Shown here one piece after another: positions 26,640-35,165 of a DNA stretch of 64,000 nt; the stretch's first letter is position 1; each line of letters starts with the position of its first letter. The DNA comes from Korobacter sp963758505 (GTDB lineage Bacteria > Acidobacteriota > Terriglobia > Terriglobales > Acidobacteriaceae), in NCBI GenBank assembly GCA_963758505.1, contig CAVWVJ010000001.1, positions 1,054,001 to 1,118,000 of the forward strand. Direction: 5' to 3'. A program made the translations under genes and the position numbers. The notes beneath the pieces are model-generated. The model was given only the letters and a program-made list of their open reading frames with translations. It searched no databases and was not told the DNA's origin.

Positions 26640-26973
26640 GCTTGTAGCGCTTCCGCGTTCTTCGCTCAGGATGACAGGATGCCGTCCCCTGACGGGGACT
26701 TGGGGTGGATTCGCTGCTTATCCAGCGCTTACGCGCTGGGCTATTTTCTGGCGTGCCTGCGGCACTTGCAGTGAGAGCATTCGAGAGGGTAGGGATCCTT
26801 CGACTGCGAACGCTTGCGCGTTCTTCGCTCAGGATGACAGAACTTGAAAGGCAACAGCAGGTCCCTACGTCGCTACGCTCCTCTGGATGACAAGGGAGAG
26901 AGAGGGTGGTGGGTGCGGTGATGTGGGCTGGCCGCGTTGCAAACAGTGGGGTGGCTGCGTTGCCTGTTGGGAG
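26640..26973. repeat. Cluster of interspersed palindromic repeats (copy B and relatives)
   Basis: This gene-free stretch of about 330 bases is built from repeats. It holds a half copy of cgcgttcttcgctcaggatgaca (26661-26681), gtcccctgacggggac, ccagcgcttacgcgctgg (26719-26736), a full ccttcgactgcg...cgctcaggatgaca palindrome (26801-26841) and copy B of the 48-nt element (26853-26900). It separates the dipeptidase promoter from the 3' end of the kinase-fusion gene. All units are non-coding. Confidence 0.75.
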
Positions 26974-29931
26974 TTACTTGGCGGGGCCGAGGTATTTGTC
27001 GAGCCAATTCAGGTTTTCTTTGATCAGTTCATTGCGCGGGATGGTGTGGCTGGTCTCGTAGAGGATGTGTTTCTTATCTTCTTTTTTCGCGCCCAGTGCG
27101 CGGAAGAGGGGCTCCTGGGTCGATGCGTCGGGGAAGAAGAAATCGTAGCGGCCATTGAGCATGAGGGTCGGCTGCTTGACGCGCGAGGCGAAGTTGATGG
27201 GATCGACTTCGGGCAGGGCTGGGTGAAAGTCGAATCCCCCGAGGGCGAGGATGACGGTTTTTATGCGAGGCTCGACCGCGGGAACGAGGGCGCCGAGTTC
27301 GGCTCCCCAGCTATAGCCAAAGTAGGCGATCTTGTCGTGGTCGAGATCAGGGCGCGTCTCGACATAATCGATAGCGCGGGAGGCGTCTTTCTCCCACATC
27401 ACCACGTGATCGCGCCATTGCGTGCTTGTACTGGGAATGTCGTCTTCCAGTCCGTCTCCGCGTTCATAGGTGCTCTTGTAGATCGGGTAGATCACCGCGC
27501 GTCCGCTGCGAAGAATTCCATCGAGCGCGGCAGTCGGATAGATCGCGAACTTGCGGAGCAGCAGCGCATTCGATCCGGGAAAAAACAAGACGGTTTGGAA
27601 GGGCGGCTTTGCTTTCGTGGGCAGAAGGAGGTAGGAGATCGCTTGCTCATTGCCGTAACCGGCGCTGTAGGTGATCCGTTCGATGGTCCAGTCCTCGTCG
27701 GTACTGGGGAGTTTCTCGACCACGGCATGCAACGGAATCTTGTCATAGGAGTAGGTGCTGCGATAGGCCGCGAATAGTTCGTCGGAGACCGGCTTGAGTT
27801 TGCTGAGATCGCGTCGTGGGGAAACGATCGATGCCATGGCAGGCGCGGGTACCGCGGCGGGATCGGTGTACTTCATGCAGCGGAAGCCAATCGTGGCGTT
27901 GCGCAGGTAGGGCGACTGGGCATCGGGATCGACGAACATGTAATTGGGTTCGTCCCAGGCGCCTCCGAGAACGTAGCGCTTGCCGGCACCGTCGTCATTC
28001 CAGACCCACTCCTTCACGTTGCCGGCCATGTCATTCGTTCCCCAGGGCCCGATGCCTTGTTTGCTGCCGACAGGCAATACGCCGGCAGTGCCGAAATTGC
28101 TAAGCGGAACGATGAGGTAGGCCATGGTGGGACCGGAGGCGCGGTTCCAGTGATAGACGGTCGGCAAGGTCTTGCCGGCGAACTCTGCATAGGCGGCGGC
28201 TTCGTACCAGCTAATGCCGGTGACGGGATAGTCGTCCTGCCCGGCAGGATATTGTCCGGCGATCCAATCCTTAGGGCCTGGGCGTCCGGCGGAGTCCTGG
28301 AACAACGCCATCGCTTGCTCCCAGGAGAGCTTCTTCCCGTCGCGGATGAACTCCTGTTTCCAGTAATCGTGGTTGCGATAGCCGCCTTGATCGACGAAGG
28401 CCTTGAACTGCTTGTTGGTAACTTCATTCTGATCGATCCAGTAATCCGCCAGCGCCAGTTCAGGCATCGCTTCGTAGCCGGGAATGAAGAGGGTCTTCGG
28501 GTAGCCTGCCGGCGAGACGCGAACCATACCCTGCGGCGCATTCGCGACTGGATCCATGGTTACGTGCGCTTGCACTGGATCGCCGGGACTCACGACGAAT
28601 TTACCAGTCAGGGCCATGGTGGCGCGGATTGCGGGGGCGTAGCCTGGCTTCTCGAACTTCCAGAGAAAAATTCCGCGCGGCTGGCGGGAGTGGACGAGCG
28701 GAGTCTTGCCGGCATATTCCCAGGCGCCCTGGGTATCGGCGTATTCCCTGCGATAGACGCTGACACCCGGAGGGTCGGTCTCGATCGTGAAGTCGTACGA
28801 GATCACACGCCAAAGCTTGGTGAGGGCCGGATCGCCGGGCACCGCTTTTTCTGCACGGGTGGCGAGCGCGAACGCAGCATCGAACTTGCCCTGGTCGTAG
28901 AGTGATGAAACTTGTGGGATTGCCGTTTCGCGCGCCCACATGGCTTCGTGGGAGCGGTGCACGGCCAGGGTGATGGCAGCAGCGAGGAGCAAAAGCACGA
29001 TCAGGACGGGGACAAGCACACGCGGACGTTTTACCTCGTGCGCAATGTGACGCGGGGTGAAGATCGCTCCGGATTCGGGGAAGAGGGTTTCGCGGCACAA
29101 CCTGAGATCGCGGGCGAGTTCGGCGCCGTTGGCGTAGCGTTTTTCAGGATTCTTCTGCAGGCAGCGACTGGCAATGCGTCGCACCTCGGGGGGCGCATCT
29201 GGTTTCACTTCGCTGAGGGCCTTGGGTTCATCGCGCAGAACGGAGGCGAGCAGGGCGGCGCTGGAATCGCCTTCGAAGGCACGTCGGCCGGTCAACATCT
29301 CATAGAAAACCGAGCCAAAGGAGAAGATGTCGCTGCGGGCGTCGACCGCCTTGCCCTCGGCCTGTTCGGGCGACATGTAGGCGACGGTGCCGACGATGGT
29401 TCCGGGTGTGGTTCCGACCGTCATCGTCTCCGCAGCCGCGGAGGTCGCGATCCCGGAGGATTTTGCCAATCCGAAGTCGAGGACTTTGACCACACCTGTT
29501 TTGTCGACCATCAGATTGCCGGGCTTGAGATCGCGATGGACGATGCCGGCGGCGTGGGCGCAGGCCATGGCGTCGGCGACCTGTGCGGCATAGCGCAAAG
29601 CAATCGCGACGGGCAGACCCGATTGCCCGATCAACTTGTCCATGGTGGAGCCGTCGAGATACTCCATGACCATGTATTCCACGCCATCCTGCGAACCAAT
29701 ATCGTGGATGACGCAGATGTTTGGGTGCTGCAAGGCGGAGATGGAGCGGGCCTCCTGCTCGAAGCGCGCGCGAAGGTCGGGATTGTAGGAGAGGTGCGCG
29801 GGGAGAATCTTGATCGCGACGAGGCGTTCGAGGCGGGTATCGCGGGCCGAGTAGACCTCGCCCATACCCCCTTTGCCGAGCAGTGACTCGATGACGTAAG
29901 GGCCGAACCTCACACCGGGAGCCAGAGCCAT
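26974..29931 (-). CDS. Ser/Thr protein kinase fused to a formylglycine-enzyme-like domain and an alpha/beta hydrolase
   Basis: This 985-residue protein has four parts. Residues 9-275 are a Pkn-type kinase with GKGGMGEVY, K41, HRDLKPGN (D134), DFG 152-154 and MSPEQAEGK. Residues 304-324 are a membrane helix. Residues about 380-460 form a PEGA-like beta region with TDPPGVSVYR. Residues about 469-705 are FGE-sulfatase/SUMF1-like, with YWIDQNEVTNKQF, PVTGISWYEAAAYAEFAGKTLPT and GNVKEWVWN. The C-terminal part, to residue 985, is an alpha/beta hydrolase with nucleophile elbow GYSWG, Asp in NGRYDFF and His in ETSHTI. The kinase should be cytoplasmic and the rest periplasmic. The start ATG 29931 precedes the first kinase strand; a longer frame lies upstream but crosses a terminator. 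Confidence 0.9.
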   Translation of the reverse strand: MALAPGVRFGPYVIESLLGKGGMGEVYSARDTRLERLVAIKILPAHLSYNPDLRARFEQEARSISALQHPNICVIHDIGSQDGVEYMVMEYLDGSTMDKLIGQSGLPVAIALRYAAQVADAMACAHAAGIVHRDLKPGNLMVDKTGVVKVLDFGLAKSSGIATSAAAETMTVGTTPGTIVGTVAYMSPEQAEGKAVDARSDIFSFGSVFYEMLTGRRAFEGDSSAALLASVLRDEPKALSEVKPDAPPEVRRIASRCLQKNPEKRYANGAELARDLRLCRETLFPESGAIFTPRHIAHEVKRPRVLVPVLIVLLLLAAAITLAVHRSHEAMWARETAIPQVSSLYDQGKFDAAFALATRAEKAVPGDPALTKLWRVISYDFTIETDPPGVSVYRREYADTQGAWEYAGKTPLVHSRQPRGIFLWKFEKPGYAPAIRATMALTGKFVVSPGDPVQAHVTMDPVANAPQGMVRVSPAGYPKTLFIPGYEAMPELALADYWIDQNEVTNKQFKAFVDQGGYRNHDYWKQEFIRDGKKLSWEQAMALFQDSAGRPGPKDWIAGQYPAGQDDYPVTGISWYEAAAYAEFAGKTLPTVYHWNRASGPTMAYLIVPLSNFGTAGVLPVGSKQGIGPWGTNDMAGNVKEWVWNDDGAGKRYVLGGAWDEPNYMFVDPDAQSPYLRNATIGFRCMKYTDPAAVPAPAMASIVSPRRDLSKLKPVSDELFAAYRSTYSYDKIPLHAVVEKLPSTDEDWTIERITYSAGYGNEQAISYLLLPTKAKPPFQTVLFFPGSNALLLRKFAIYPTAALDGILRSGRAVIYPIYKSTYERGDGLEDDIPSTSTQWRDHVVMWEKDASRAIDYVETRPDLDHDKIAYFGYSWGAELGALVPAVEPRIKTVILALGGFDFHPALPEVDPINFASRVKQPTLMLNGRYDFFFPDASTQEPLFRALGAKKEDKKHILYETSHTIPRNELIKENLNWLDKYLGPAK

Positions 29932-29994
29932 GGTGTGCGGGATTATACCTATGGCGCGGCGGATACCAAGCGCATAAGTGTCGCGCAAAAAGGA

Positions 29995-30019
29995 AAACGG
30001 CGGGATCGACCCGCCGTTT
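29995..30019 (-). terminator. Rho-independent terminator after the M15-like gene
   Basis: A perfect 10-bp stem, AAACGGCGGG/CCCGCCGTTT, has a 5-nt loop, followed on the minus strand by a T-rich tract (ttttcctttttg). It lies between the stop of the minus-strand gene at 30041 and the kinase-fusion start at 29931. Confidence 0.85.
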
Positions 30020-30040
30020 GGATCCTGCGAAAAAGGTTGA

Positions 30041-30757
30041 CTATGGAGTGCCGGATGCCAGGGCAGGCTGCTCACGCCACTTGTCGTAGTCCTGGTAGAC
30101 CATGATGTGGAAGCAATAGTGACGCCGCTCTTCTTCCGGCTCGATCAGGCCGAGGGCCTTGAGATTCGCGAAGTAGTTTTCCAGCCACTGGTGCTGTGGT
30201 TTGGTGAGGCCGCCGCGCTGCAAGTCGATGGTGGTTCCGGCAAGGTGCGAAGAGATGATGTCGCCCGACTCGGGAGCGGCATTGCGGTTATGACGACGCA
30301 AGCGACGCTGCACTTGCACGGTGCGCACGGCTGAGTTCAATTGCAGCGCAACGCCGAATTCTTCGTAGTACTCCTTCGCCACATCTTCGACGAAATCGAC
30401 CGTCCAGGGACGCGCATAGGCGCGATCCATGGGAAGGCCCTTGGCGATGTGCAAGTGGTCGGATTCTTCGAACGGGGCGAGACTGCCGTCGGACTTCAGC
30501 TCTTCCAGTTCCGCGTCATTCTTAATCGGCGGCAGGTTCATCGACGCCATCTGTTCGTTCTGCACGAGCATGGATTCATGTGAAGGACGGAAGAGAGGAT
30601 TCCAGAGCGCATTCTTGAAGCGGGCACGTGTCCGGCGCAGGCGCGAGGACTTGGCGTGCGCCTTGTGCGGCGTGCTGCGGACGACGGCGAAGGCCTGCGA
30701 CCCAAGCGCCATCAGGAGCGTAAAGATAAAGAACAGTTGGACCCGGCGAGAATGCAT
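30041..30757 (-). CDS. Exported M15-peptidase-like protein (DUF5715-like)
   Basis: This 238-residue protein has a signal peptide (VQLFFIFTLLMALGSQAFA). The C-terminal half resembles D-Ala-D-Ala/VanY-type M15 folds: LNSAVRTVQVQ, then SSHLAGTTIDLQRG, matching the zinc-binding 'SxHxxGxxxD' pattern, and a third His in YCFHIMVYQDY. The N-terminal basic stretch (HKAHAKSSRLRRTRARFK) precedes the domain. A role in peptidoglycan trimming is plausible, though catalytic competence is not certain. I recall a DUF5715 family of this shape in Acidobacteriota but cannot confirm membership. Start ATG 30757 is set by the signal peptide; a terminator follows. Confidence 0.7.
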   Translation of the reverse strand: MHSRRVQLFFIFTLLMALGSQAFAVVRSTPHKAHAKSSRLRRTRARFKNALWNPLFRPSHESMLVQNEQMASMNLPPIKNDAELEELKSDGSLAPFEESDHLHIAKGLPMDRAYARPWTVDFVEDVAKEYYEEFGVALQLNSAVRTVQVQRRLRRHNRNAAPESGDIISSHLAGTTIDLQRGGLTKPQHQWLENYFANLKALGLIEPEEERRHYCFHIMVYQDYDKWREQPALASGTP

Positions 30758-30977
30758 CGACGAAGTGACTCCAAGAACAAATCTTGCCGCGCAGCCAAGC
30801 ACTATACCCGAGAACCTGGATAGTAACGATGCAAATCCGGCGCGCGGCGGCCCGTCGGTGCACCCCCGAATGGGCCATCCGGACAGTGCCGAGTGGCTCA
30901 CGGGTAGTGTCAGGATAACAAAGGAAATTATTGGAAGTGTAGGAAAATCCAGTGACTTACCTCTGCCGGCGCGCGGC

Positions 30978-31703
30978 CTAGTCTTCCTGCAGAGAGGACC
31001 AGTGAGCCAGTAGCTCTTCGGTGGTGGCGCGCAGGTGTTCTTTTAAGAGTGCGGTCGCAGCCGGGATTTCGCGCGCGATGACGGCGTTGATGATCTGCTC
31101 GTGTTCGCGAGCCGCGTTGCGTTCGCCGGAGGGATGGCGCGCCCAGAGCCTGCGGTAGCGGTAGTAGCGCTCACTGAGAGATTCGCAGAAATTCAGCAAC
31201 AGAGGAGAGCCGCAAGCTGCCCGTAGTGCGGCGTGCAGAGCGTCGTTCGCAGCATTCCACTCGTCGCTAAAGGCACCTTGGGCATTGAAGAGGGGCACGC
31301 GCGATAGTTCGTGGTGTCGGGCAACGATATTCGATTCCCAGCGCACGTCGCCCTTCTCCATCGCCATGCGGAGAGCGATCGCCTCGACTTCGCAACGCAC
31401 GTTGGTGATATCGAGCAATTCTTCCGGGGAGACGGGAGCGACGCGGAATCCTTTATTGTTCTCGAGCTGAACCAGGTCCTCGGAGGCCAGGCGCATGAGG
31501 GCTTCGCGGAGCTGGCTGAGTCCGGCGTTGTAGTCCTCGCGCAGGGTACGAAAGAGCAGGCGAGCCCCCGGCTTGAGGTGGCAACGAAGAATGTCCCCAC
31601 GCAGGCGACGATAGAGCTCGGAGCTGCTGGGGTTCTCCCGCCTGGCTGGTTCCGAGCGTTTCCAGTCTCCGGTCGCTACCGCGAGTTCATCTTTCGTAGC
31701 CAT
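30978..31703 (-). CDS. GntR-family transcriptional regulator (FadR subfamily, FCD domain)
   Basis: This 241-residue regulator has an N-terminal winged helix (about 27-95: LYRRLRGDILRCHLKPGARL, LREDYNAGLSQLREALMRLASEDLV, NNKGFRVAPVSPEEL) and an all-helical FCD ligand domain (about 100-230) with ERYYRYRRLW and EHEQIINAVIAREIPAA, including the His/Asp positions that usually bind a metal. Such regulators sense small acids or sugar acids. It is divergent from the SDR-transaldolase-dehydrogenase operon. Inverted repeats built on GATTTTC/GAAAATC lie at both its own promoter and that of the operon, so it most likely represses both. Confidence 0.92.
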   Translation of the reverse strand: MATKDELAVATGDWKRSEPARRENPSSSELYRRLRGDILRCHLKPGARLLFRTLREDYNAGLSQLREALMRLASEDLVQLENNKGFRVAPVSPEELLDITNVRCEVEAIALRMAMEKGDVRWESNIVARHHELSRVPLFNAQGAFSDEWNAANDALHAALRAACGSPLLLNFCESLSERYYRYRRLWARHPSGERNAAREHEQIINAVIAREIPAATALLKEHLRATTEELLAHWSSLQED

Positions 31704-31708
31704 GTCTC

Positions 31709-31743
31709 GGATTTTCCATCATTCCTGGCTTTATTGAAAATCC
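31709..31743. promoter_or_regulatory. Candidate GntR operator at the regulator's own promoter
   Basis: The inverted repeat GGATTTTC (31709-31716) ... GAAAATCC (31736-31743), perfect over 8 bp with a 19-nt spacer, starts 6 nt upstream of the regulator's ATG. Its core GATTTTC is shared with the operator at 31858-31882. Autoregulation is inferred. Confidence 0.5.
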
Positions 31744-31812
31744 TTTCTGTGTACCCGAAAAGGTCTCCCCTCTCAAAACGGGAATGCACAGGCTGAATTC
31801 TCGAAGCACTTC

Positions 31813-31841
31813 TTGACCCTCCGGAGTGCCGGGATTATATC
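31813..31841 (+). promoter_or_regulatory. Sigma-70-type promoter of the catabolic operon
   Basis: TTGACC (31813-31818), a 17-nt spacer and TATATC (31836-31841) make a near-consensus housekeeping promoter. The predicted start site, about 31848, is followed 10 nt later by a perfect inverted repeat suited to a repressor, then a 38-nt stretch to the SDR start codon. Confidence 0.7.
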
Positions 31842-31857
31842 GGTAGATGCGGTAACA

Positions 31858-31882
31858 ATCGAAAATAAGCAAGATTTTCGAT
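31858..31882. promoter_or_regulatory. Candidate GntR operator just downstream of the operon promoter
   Basis: This is a perfect 9-bp inverted repeat, ATCGAAAAT (31858-31866), spacer aagcaag, ATTTTCGAT (31874-31882). It overlaps the predicted transcript start region of the SDR operon, so a bound dimer would block initiation or early elongation. Its half-site core matches the repeat in front of the GntR gene. Confidence 0.65.
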
Positions 31883-31920
31883 AATTGCAGAATTCAGCAG
31901 AAGACGGGGGAGAAGCTCTT

Positions 31921-32736
31921 ATGTCTACAACGCAGCACCCCATGGCAGCAGGGTTGACAGAAGCGGAAGAGGCTTTTCGGCTCGACGGAAAAGTAGCGGT
32001 CGTAACCGGTGGCTGCGGCGGGATCGGCTCGGTCGTGAGCCGCGGGCTTGCCGAACTGGGAGCGAGGATCGCGATCAGCGATTGGGAGGCGGATAAGGCC
32101 GCCGCTTTCAGCAACACGTTAAAGAAAGATGGCCACGAGTCGTTCTCAACCGGTTTCAACGTCCTTTCGGTGAAAGACACGCAGGAGATGTTCGACAAGG
32201 TGGCGCAGCACTACGGCGCCGTGGACATCCTGGTGAACTGCGTGGGCACGCAGCGGGAGCAGCCGGCGGAAGATTTCACGGAAGAAGCGTTCGACGTTGT
32301 CTACAACGTGAATCTGAAGGGCGCGATGTTCCAGTCGCAGGCGGCGGCGCGGCTGATGATCCAGCAGGGCAAGGGCGGCAAACAGGTGCATATGGGCTCG
32401 GTGCGTTCGCTGCTGGCGCTTCGCGGGCGCGGTTATGCCGCGTACTGCGCCACCAAGGGCGGGCTGGCGATCCTATGCCGGCAACTGGCAGCGGAGTGGG
32501 CGCCTTACAAGATCAACGTCAACGTGGTGGCACCGACGTTCGTCCGCACGCCGCTGGTGGAACCGATGCTGGCCGATGAGAAGTTTTACAACCAGTTGGT
32601 CGAGCGGATTCCGCTGGGGCGGCTGGCGTCACCGAAGGACGTGAGGAACACCATCGCATTCCTGGTCTCCCCGGCGTCAGACTTCATCACCGGGCAAGCC
32701 ATTTACCTGGACGGCGGAATCACCGCTACGCAATAG
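31921..32736 (+). CDS. SDR-family oxidoreductase (gluconate 5-dehydrogenase-like)
   Basis: This 271-residue short-chain dehydrogenase has the cofactor site VTGGCGGIGSVVSRGLAELGA (TGxxxGIG), NCVG around residue 103 in place of NNAG, a catalytic Ser region at GSVRS, the YxxxK pair in YAAYCATKGG and the C-terminal ITGQAIYLDGGIT. The family oxidises or reduces sugar acids, polyols or 3-oxoacyl groups. Start ATG 31921 is chosen because a GGGGGAG lies about 8 nt upstream, and the about 20 residues before the Rossmann fold fit gluconate-dehydrogenase-type SDRs. It is first in a five-gene operon controlled by the divergent GntR protein. Confidence 0.92.
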   Translation: MSTTQHPMAAGLTEAEEAFRLDGKVAVVTGGCGGIGSVVSRGLAELGARIAISDWEADKAAAFSNTLKKDGHESFSTGFNVLSVKDTQEMFDKVAQHYGAVDILVNCVGTQREQPAEDFTEEAFDVVYNVNLKGAMFQSQAAARLMIQQGKGGKQVHMGSVRSLLALRGRGYAAYCATKGGLAILCRQLAAEWAPYKINVNVVAPTFVRTPLVEPMLADEKFYNQLVERIPLGRLASPKDVRNTIAFLVSPASDFITGQAIYLDGGITATQ

Positions 32737-32807
32737 TTGCGAGGAATTGCAACTGAGACGAAACATCTGGCGATGCTCCGCGGAGCGGCGGAGAGAAATG
32801 GTGAGAT

Positions 32808-33881
32808 ATGTCGAGTTCAAAAAGCGCAGTCTTAGAAGCGGAAGTGAAGAAGCACGATACGTACCTGAACTGGCTGGCCAACAACACACCGACGATGTGG
32901 TGGCATGATTCGGCGGATCCAAAGGAGTTGCAGACCGGCCTGGAGCGCGGCTGCGTGGGGGTGACGACCAACCCGGTGCTTGCGGCGACGGCCCTGAAGG
33001 CAAACCGCGAGCTGTGGGCGGCGGAGATCAACGCCGTGCTGGCGAAGAACCTGAAGCCGGCAGAAAAGGCCGAGGCTCTTTTGAAGATTGCCGTCACGAA
33101 GACGGCGGAGAAGCTCGTACCCGAGTTCAAGGCGAGCAAGGGAGAGCGTGGGTATGTATGCGCGCAGGTCAGCCCGCTGCTGGTGGGAGACCGCGATGCG
33201 ATGGTGGCGATGGCACGGCGGCTGCATGCGTGGGCGCCGAATATCTGCGTTAAGCTGCCGGCCTCCGGCGCAGGAGTGGATGCGATCGAAGCCTGCGCGG
33301 CGGAAGGCATCAGTACGAATGCGACGGTGAGTTTCACACTTCCGCAACTGTTGGCGGTTGGCGAGAAGACGAAAGTGGGCGCGGAGCGCGCCAAGGCGAA
33401 GGGGATCAAGCCGGCGAAGAGCTTTGCAACGATGATGATCGGGCGCCTCGACGACTATCTTCGCGAAGTGGCCCAGGACAACCGCGTCAACGTAACCGAG
33501 GACGATATCCAGCACTCCGGCATGGCGGTAGTGAAGCGCGCCTACGCGATTTACAAAGAGCGCGGCTACGAGACGATGCTGCTGGTTGCCGCGCTGCGCG
33601 GAACGTATCACCTGACCGAGCTTGCGGGTGGAGAGCTTGTTCTCTCGGTGCATCCGGGAATCCAGGACAAGGTGCTGGCGAAACCTCTAGCCCATGAGAG
33701 CGGCATTCGCGTGCCGGTGCCGGCTGAGACGATCGCGCGGCTTTCCAAGATCCGCGAGTTCGTACGTGCTTACGAGCCGGATGGAATGACGCAGGACGAA
33801 TTTGTGGCGCAAGGCGCGACCCAGCGTACGGTAAGCCAATTCATCGAAGTCGGATGGAAGGCGCTGGAGAGCTACAAGTAG
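32808..33881 (+). CDS. Transaldolase-family protein
   Basis: This 357-residue TIM-barrel aldolase starts with an about 25-residue helix followed by TPTMWWHDSADPKELQ and CVGVTTNPVLA, the transaldolase 'TxNP' signature. The Schiff-base Lys lies in ICVKLPASGAG, followed by GISTNATVSFTLPQ. It is longer than TalB-type enzymes at the C-terminus but has all barrel motifs. Its place between an SDR and a 2-oxoacid dehydrogenase complex, with its stop touching the E2 start (TAGATG), suggests it cleaves or transfers a three-carbon unit whose product feeds the dehydrogenase rather than acting in the pentose phosphate pathway. Substrate unknown. Confidence 0.88.
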   Translation: MSSSKSAVLEAEVKKHDTYLNWLANNTPTMWWHDSADPKELQTGLERGCVGVTTNPVLAATALKANRELWAAEINAVLAKNLKPAEKAEALLKIAVTKTAEKLVPEFKASKGERGYVCAQVSPLLVGDRDAMVAMARRLHAWAPNICVKLPASGAGVDAIEACAAEGISTNATVSFTLPQLLAVGEKTKVGAERAKAKGIKPAKSFATMMIGRLDDYLREVAQDNRVNVTEDDIQHSGMAVVKRAYAIYKERGYETMLLVAALRGTYHLTELAGGELVLSVHPGIQDKVLAKPLAHESGIRVPVPAETIARLSKIREFVRAYEPDGMTQDEFVAQGATQRTVSQFIEVGWKALESYK

Positions 33882-35165
33882 ATGCCGACTCCGGTAGAGC
33901 TTCCAAAACTCGGGAACACGGTCGAGGAGTGCCTGATCGCCAAGTGGCTGAAGAAGCCAGGCGATGCGATCGAGGCCGGCGAGACGGTGGTGGAGATTGA
34001 AACCGATAAGGCGGTGCAGGAGATCGCATCGCCTGTGTCGGGGACGCTGCTGGCTGCCTTCTTCTCGGAAGGCGAGCTGGTGCCGGTGTTCACGAACCTG
34101 TTCGTGGTGGGGAATCCGGGAGAAGCGGTCGAGGAGTATCGGCCGAAAGCGGCCTCCGCCACGCTGGCTGCCGAGGTAAGCGCGATGCCGGTCGAGGAGA
34201 CAGTGACGGTCGTCGCGGGCAACTCGGTTGCGAGCGTTGACGCGACGTCTGGCCCGCTCAGTCCGCGGGCGCGGCGCTTTGCCGACGAGCACAACTTCCA
34301 TCCCGCTACGGTGCGCGGTTCCGGCCCAGGCGGAAGGGTGCTGGAAAACGATCTGCGCGAAGTCTTTTTCCAAACGCCGCGAGCCTCGAGTGTCGCGCAG
34401 AAGAAGATGGATGAGACGGGCATGTTTGCCGGCGACGGCAGCGGCATCGGCGGCATGATTCTTTCGGCAGACCTCGCGACGCCGACGCAATCCGAAAAGC
34501 TGCCGAGGATGCGGGAGCGGGTGGCGCAACGCATGCGCGAATCGCTCTCCTCCACGGCGCAATACACGCTGCACACCTCGGCGAACGCCGGAGGGCTGCT
34601 CACCTTGCGGGCGCGGATCAAAGCCTCGAAGGGTGTGGGCGACGCCAACATCAATGACATGGTGATGTTCTGCACAGTACAGGCGCTCCGCGAAGTACCG
34701 CAGGTCAATGTCGAATTCGTGGATGGCAAGCTGGTGAAGCATGCAGAGGTGCATCTCGGTCTGGCGGTGGATACGCCGCGAGGACTGATGGTTCCGGTGA
34801 TCCGCGATGCGCACAGGCTTGCTCTGGCGGAAATCGCCAGCCGCGCCAAGGAACTTTCGGCACAGGCGGTGCAGGGAACGATTGGCCCGGATGACCTCGC
34901 GGGAGCGACTTTCACGGTAAGCAACCTGGGGGGCTTGGGGATCGAATCGTTTACGCCGATTCTCAACCCGCCGCAGGTGGCGATCCTGGGAGTCGATGCG
35001 ATTCAGCTGAAACCGATTCGCCGCGATGGGCGGGTAGAGTTCATCGATGCGATCGGGCTCTCACTGACGCTCGATCACCAGATTATCGATGGGGCTCCCG
35101 GCGCTCGTTTCCTGAAAACGCTGTGCGAGAAGATCGAAAACGTGGAGGCACTATGCGCGATCTGA
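33882..35165 (+). CDS. 2-Oxoacid dehydrogenase complex E2 (lipoyl acyltransferase)
   Basis: This 427-residue dihydrolipoamide acyltransferase has one lipoyl domain (1-80) with lipoyl-Lys in ETDKAVQEIASP. After a Val/Ala-rich linker comes a peripheral-subunit-binding domain (SPRARRFADEHNFHP, GSGPGGRVLENDL), then the CoA-dependent catalytic domain ending DHQIIDGAPGARFLKTL with the active His and Asp (HxxxDG). It transfers the acyl group from E1 to CoA and forms the complex core. It starts directly at the transaldolase stop and overlaps the E3 start by 13 nt. Which 2-oxoacid is used cannot be told. Confidence 0.93.
   Translation: MPTPVELPKLGNTVEECLIAKWLKKPGDAIEAGETVVEIETDKAVQEIASPVSGTLLAAFFSEGELVPVFTNLFVVGNPGEAVEEYRPKAASATLAAEVSAMPVEETVTVVAGNSVASVDATSGPLSPRARRFADEHNFHPATVRGSGPGGRVLENDLREVFFQTPRASSVAQKKMDETGMFAGDGSGIGGMILSADLATPTQSEKLPRMRERVAQRMRESLSSTAQYTLHTSANAGGLLTLRARIKASKGVGDANINDMVMFCTVQALREVPQVNVEFVDGKLVKHAEVHLGLAVDTPRGLMVPVIRDAHRLALAEIASRAKELSAQAVQGTIGPDDLAGATFTVSNLGGLGIESFTPILNPPQVAILGVDAIQLKPIRRDGRVEFIDAIGLSLTLDHQIIDGAPGARFLKTLCEKIENVEALCAI

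Noticed and set aside
24410..26973. CRISPR array or insertion sequence from the repeated blocks
   Set aside because: Repeats are irregularly spaced, of several types, palindromic, and without transposase, terminal inverted repeats or regular spacers.
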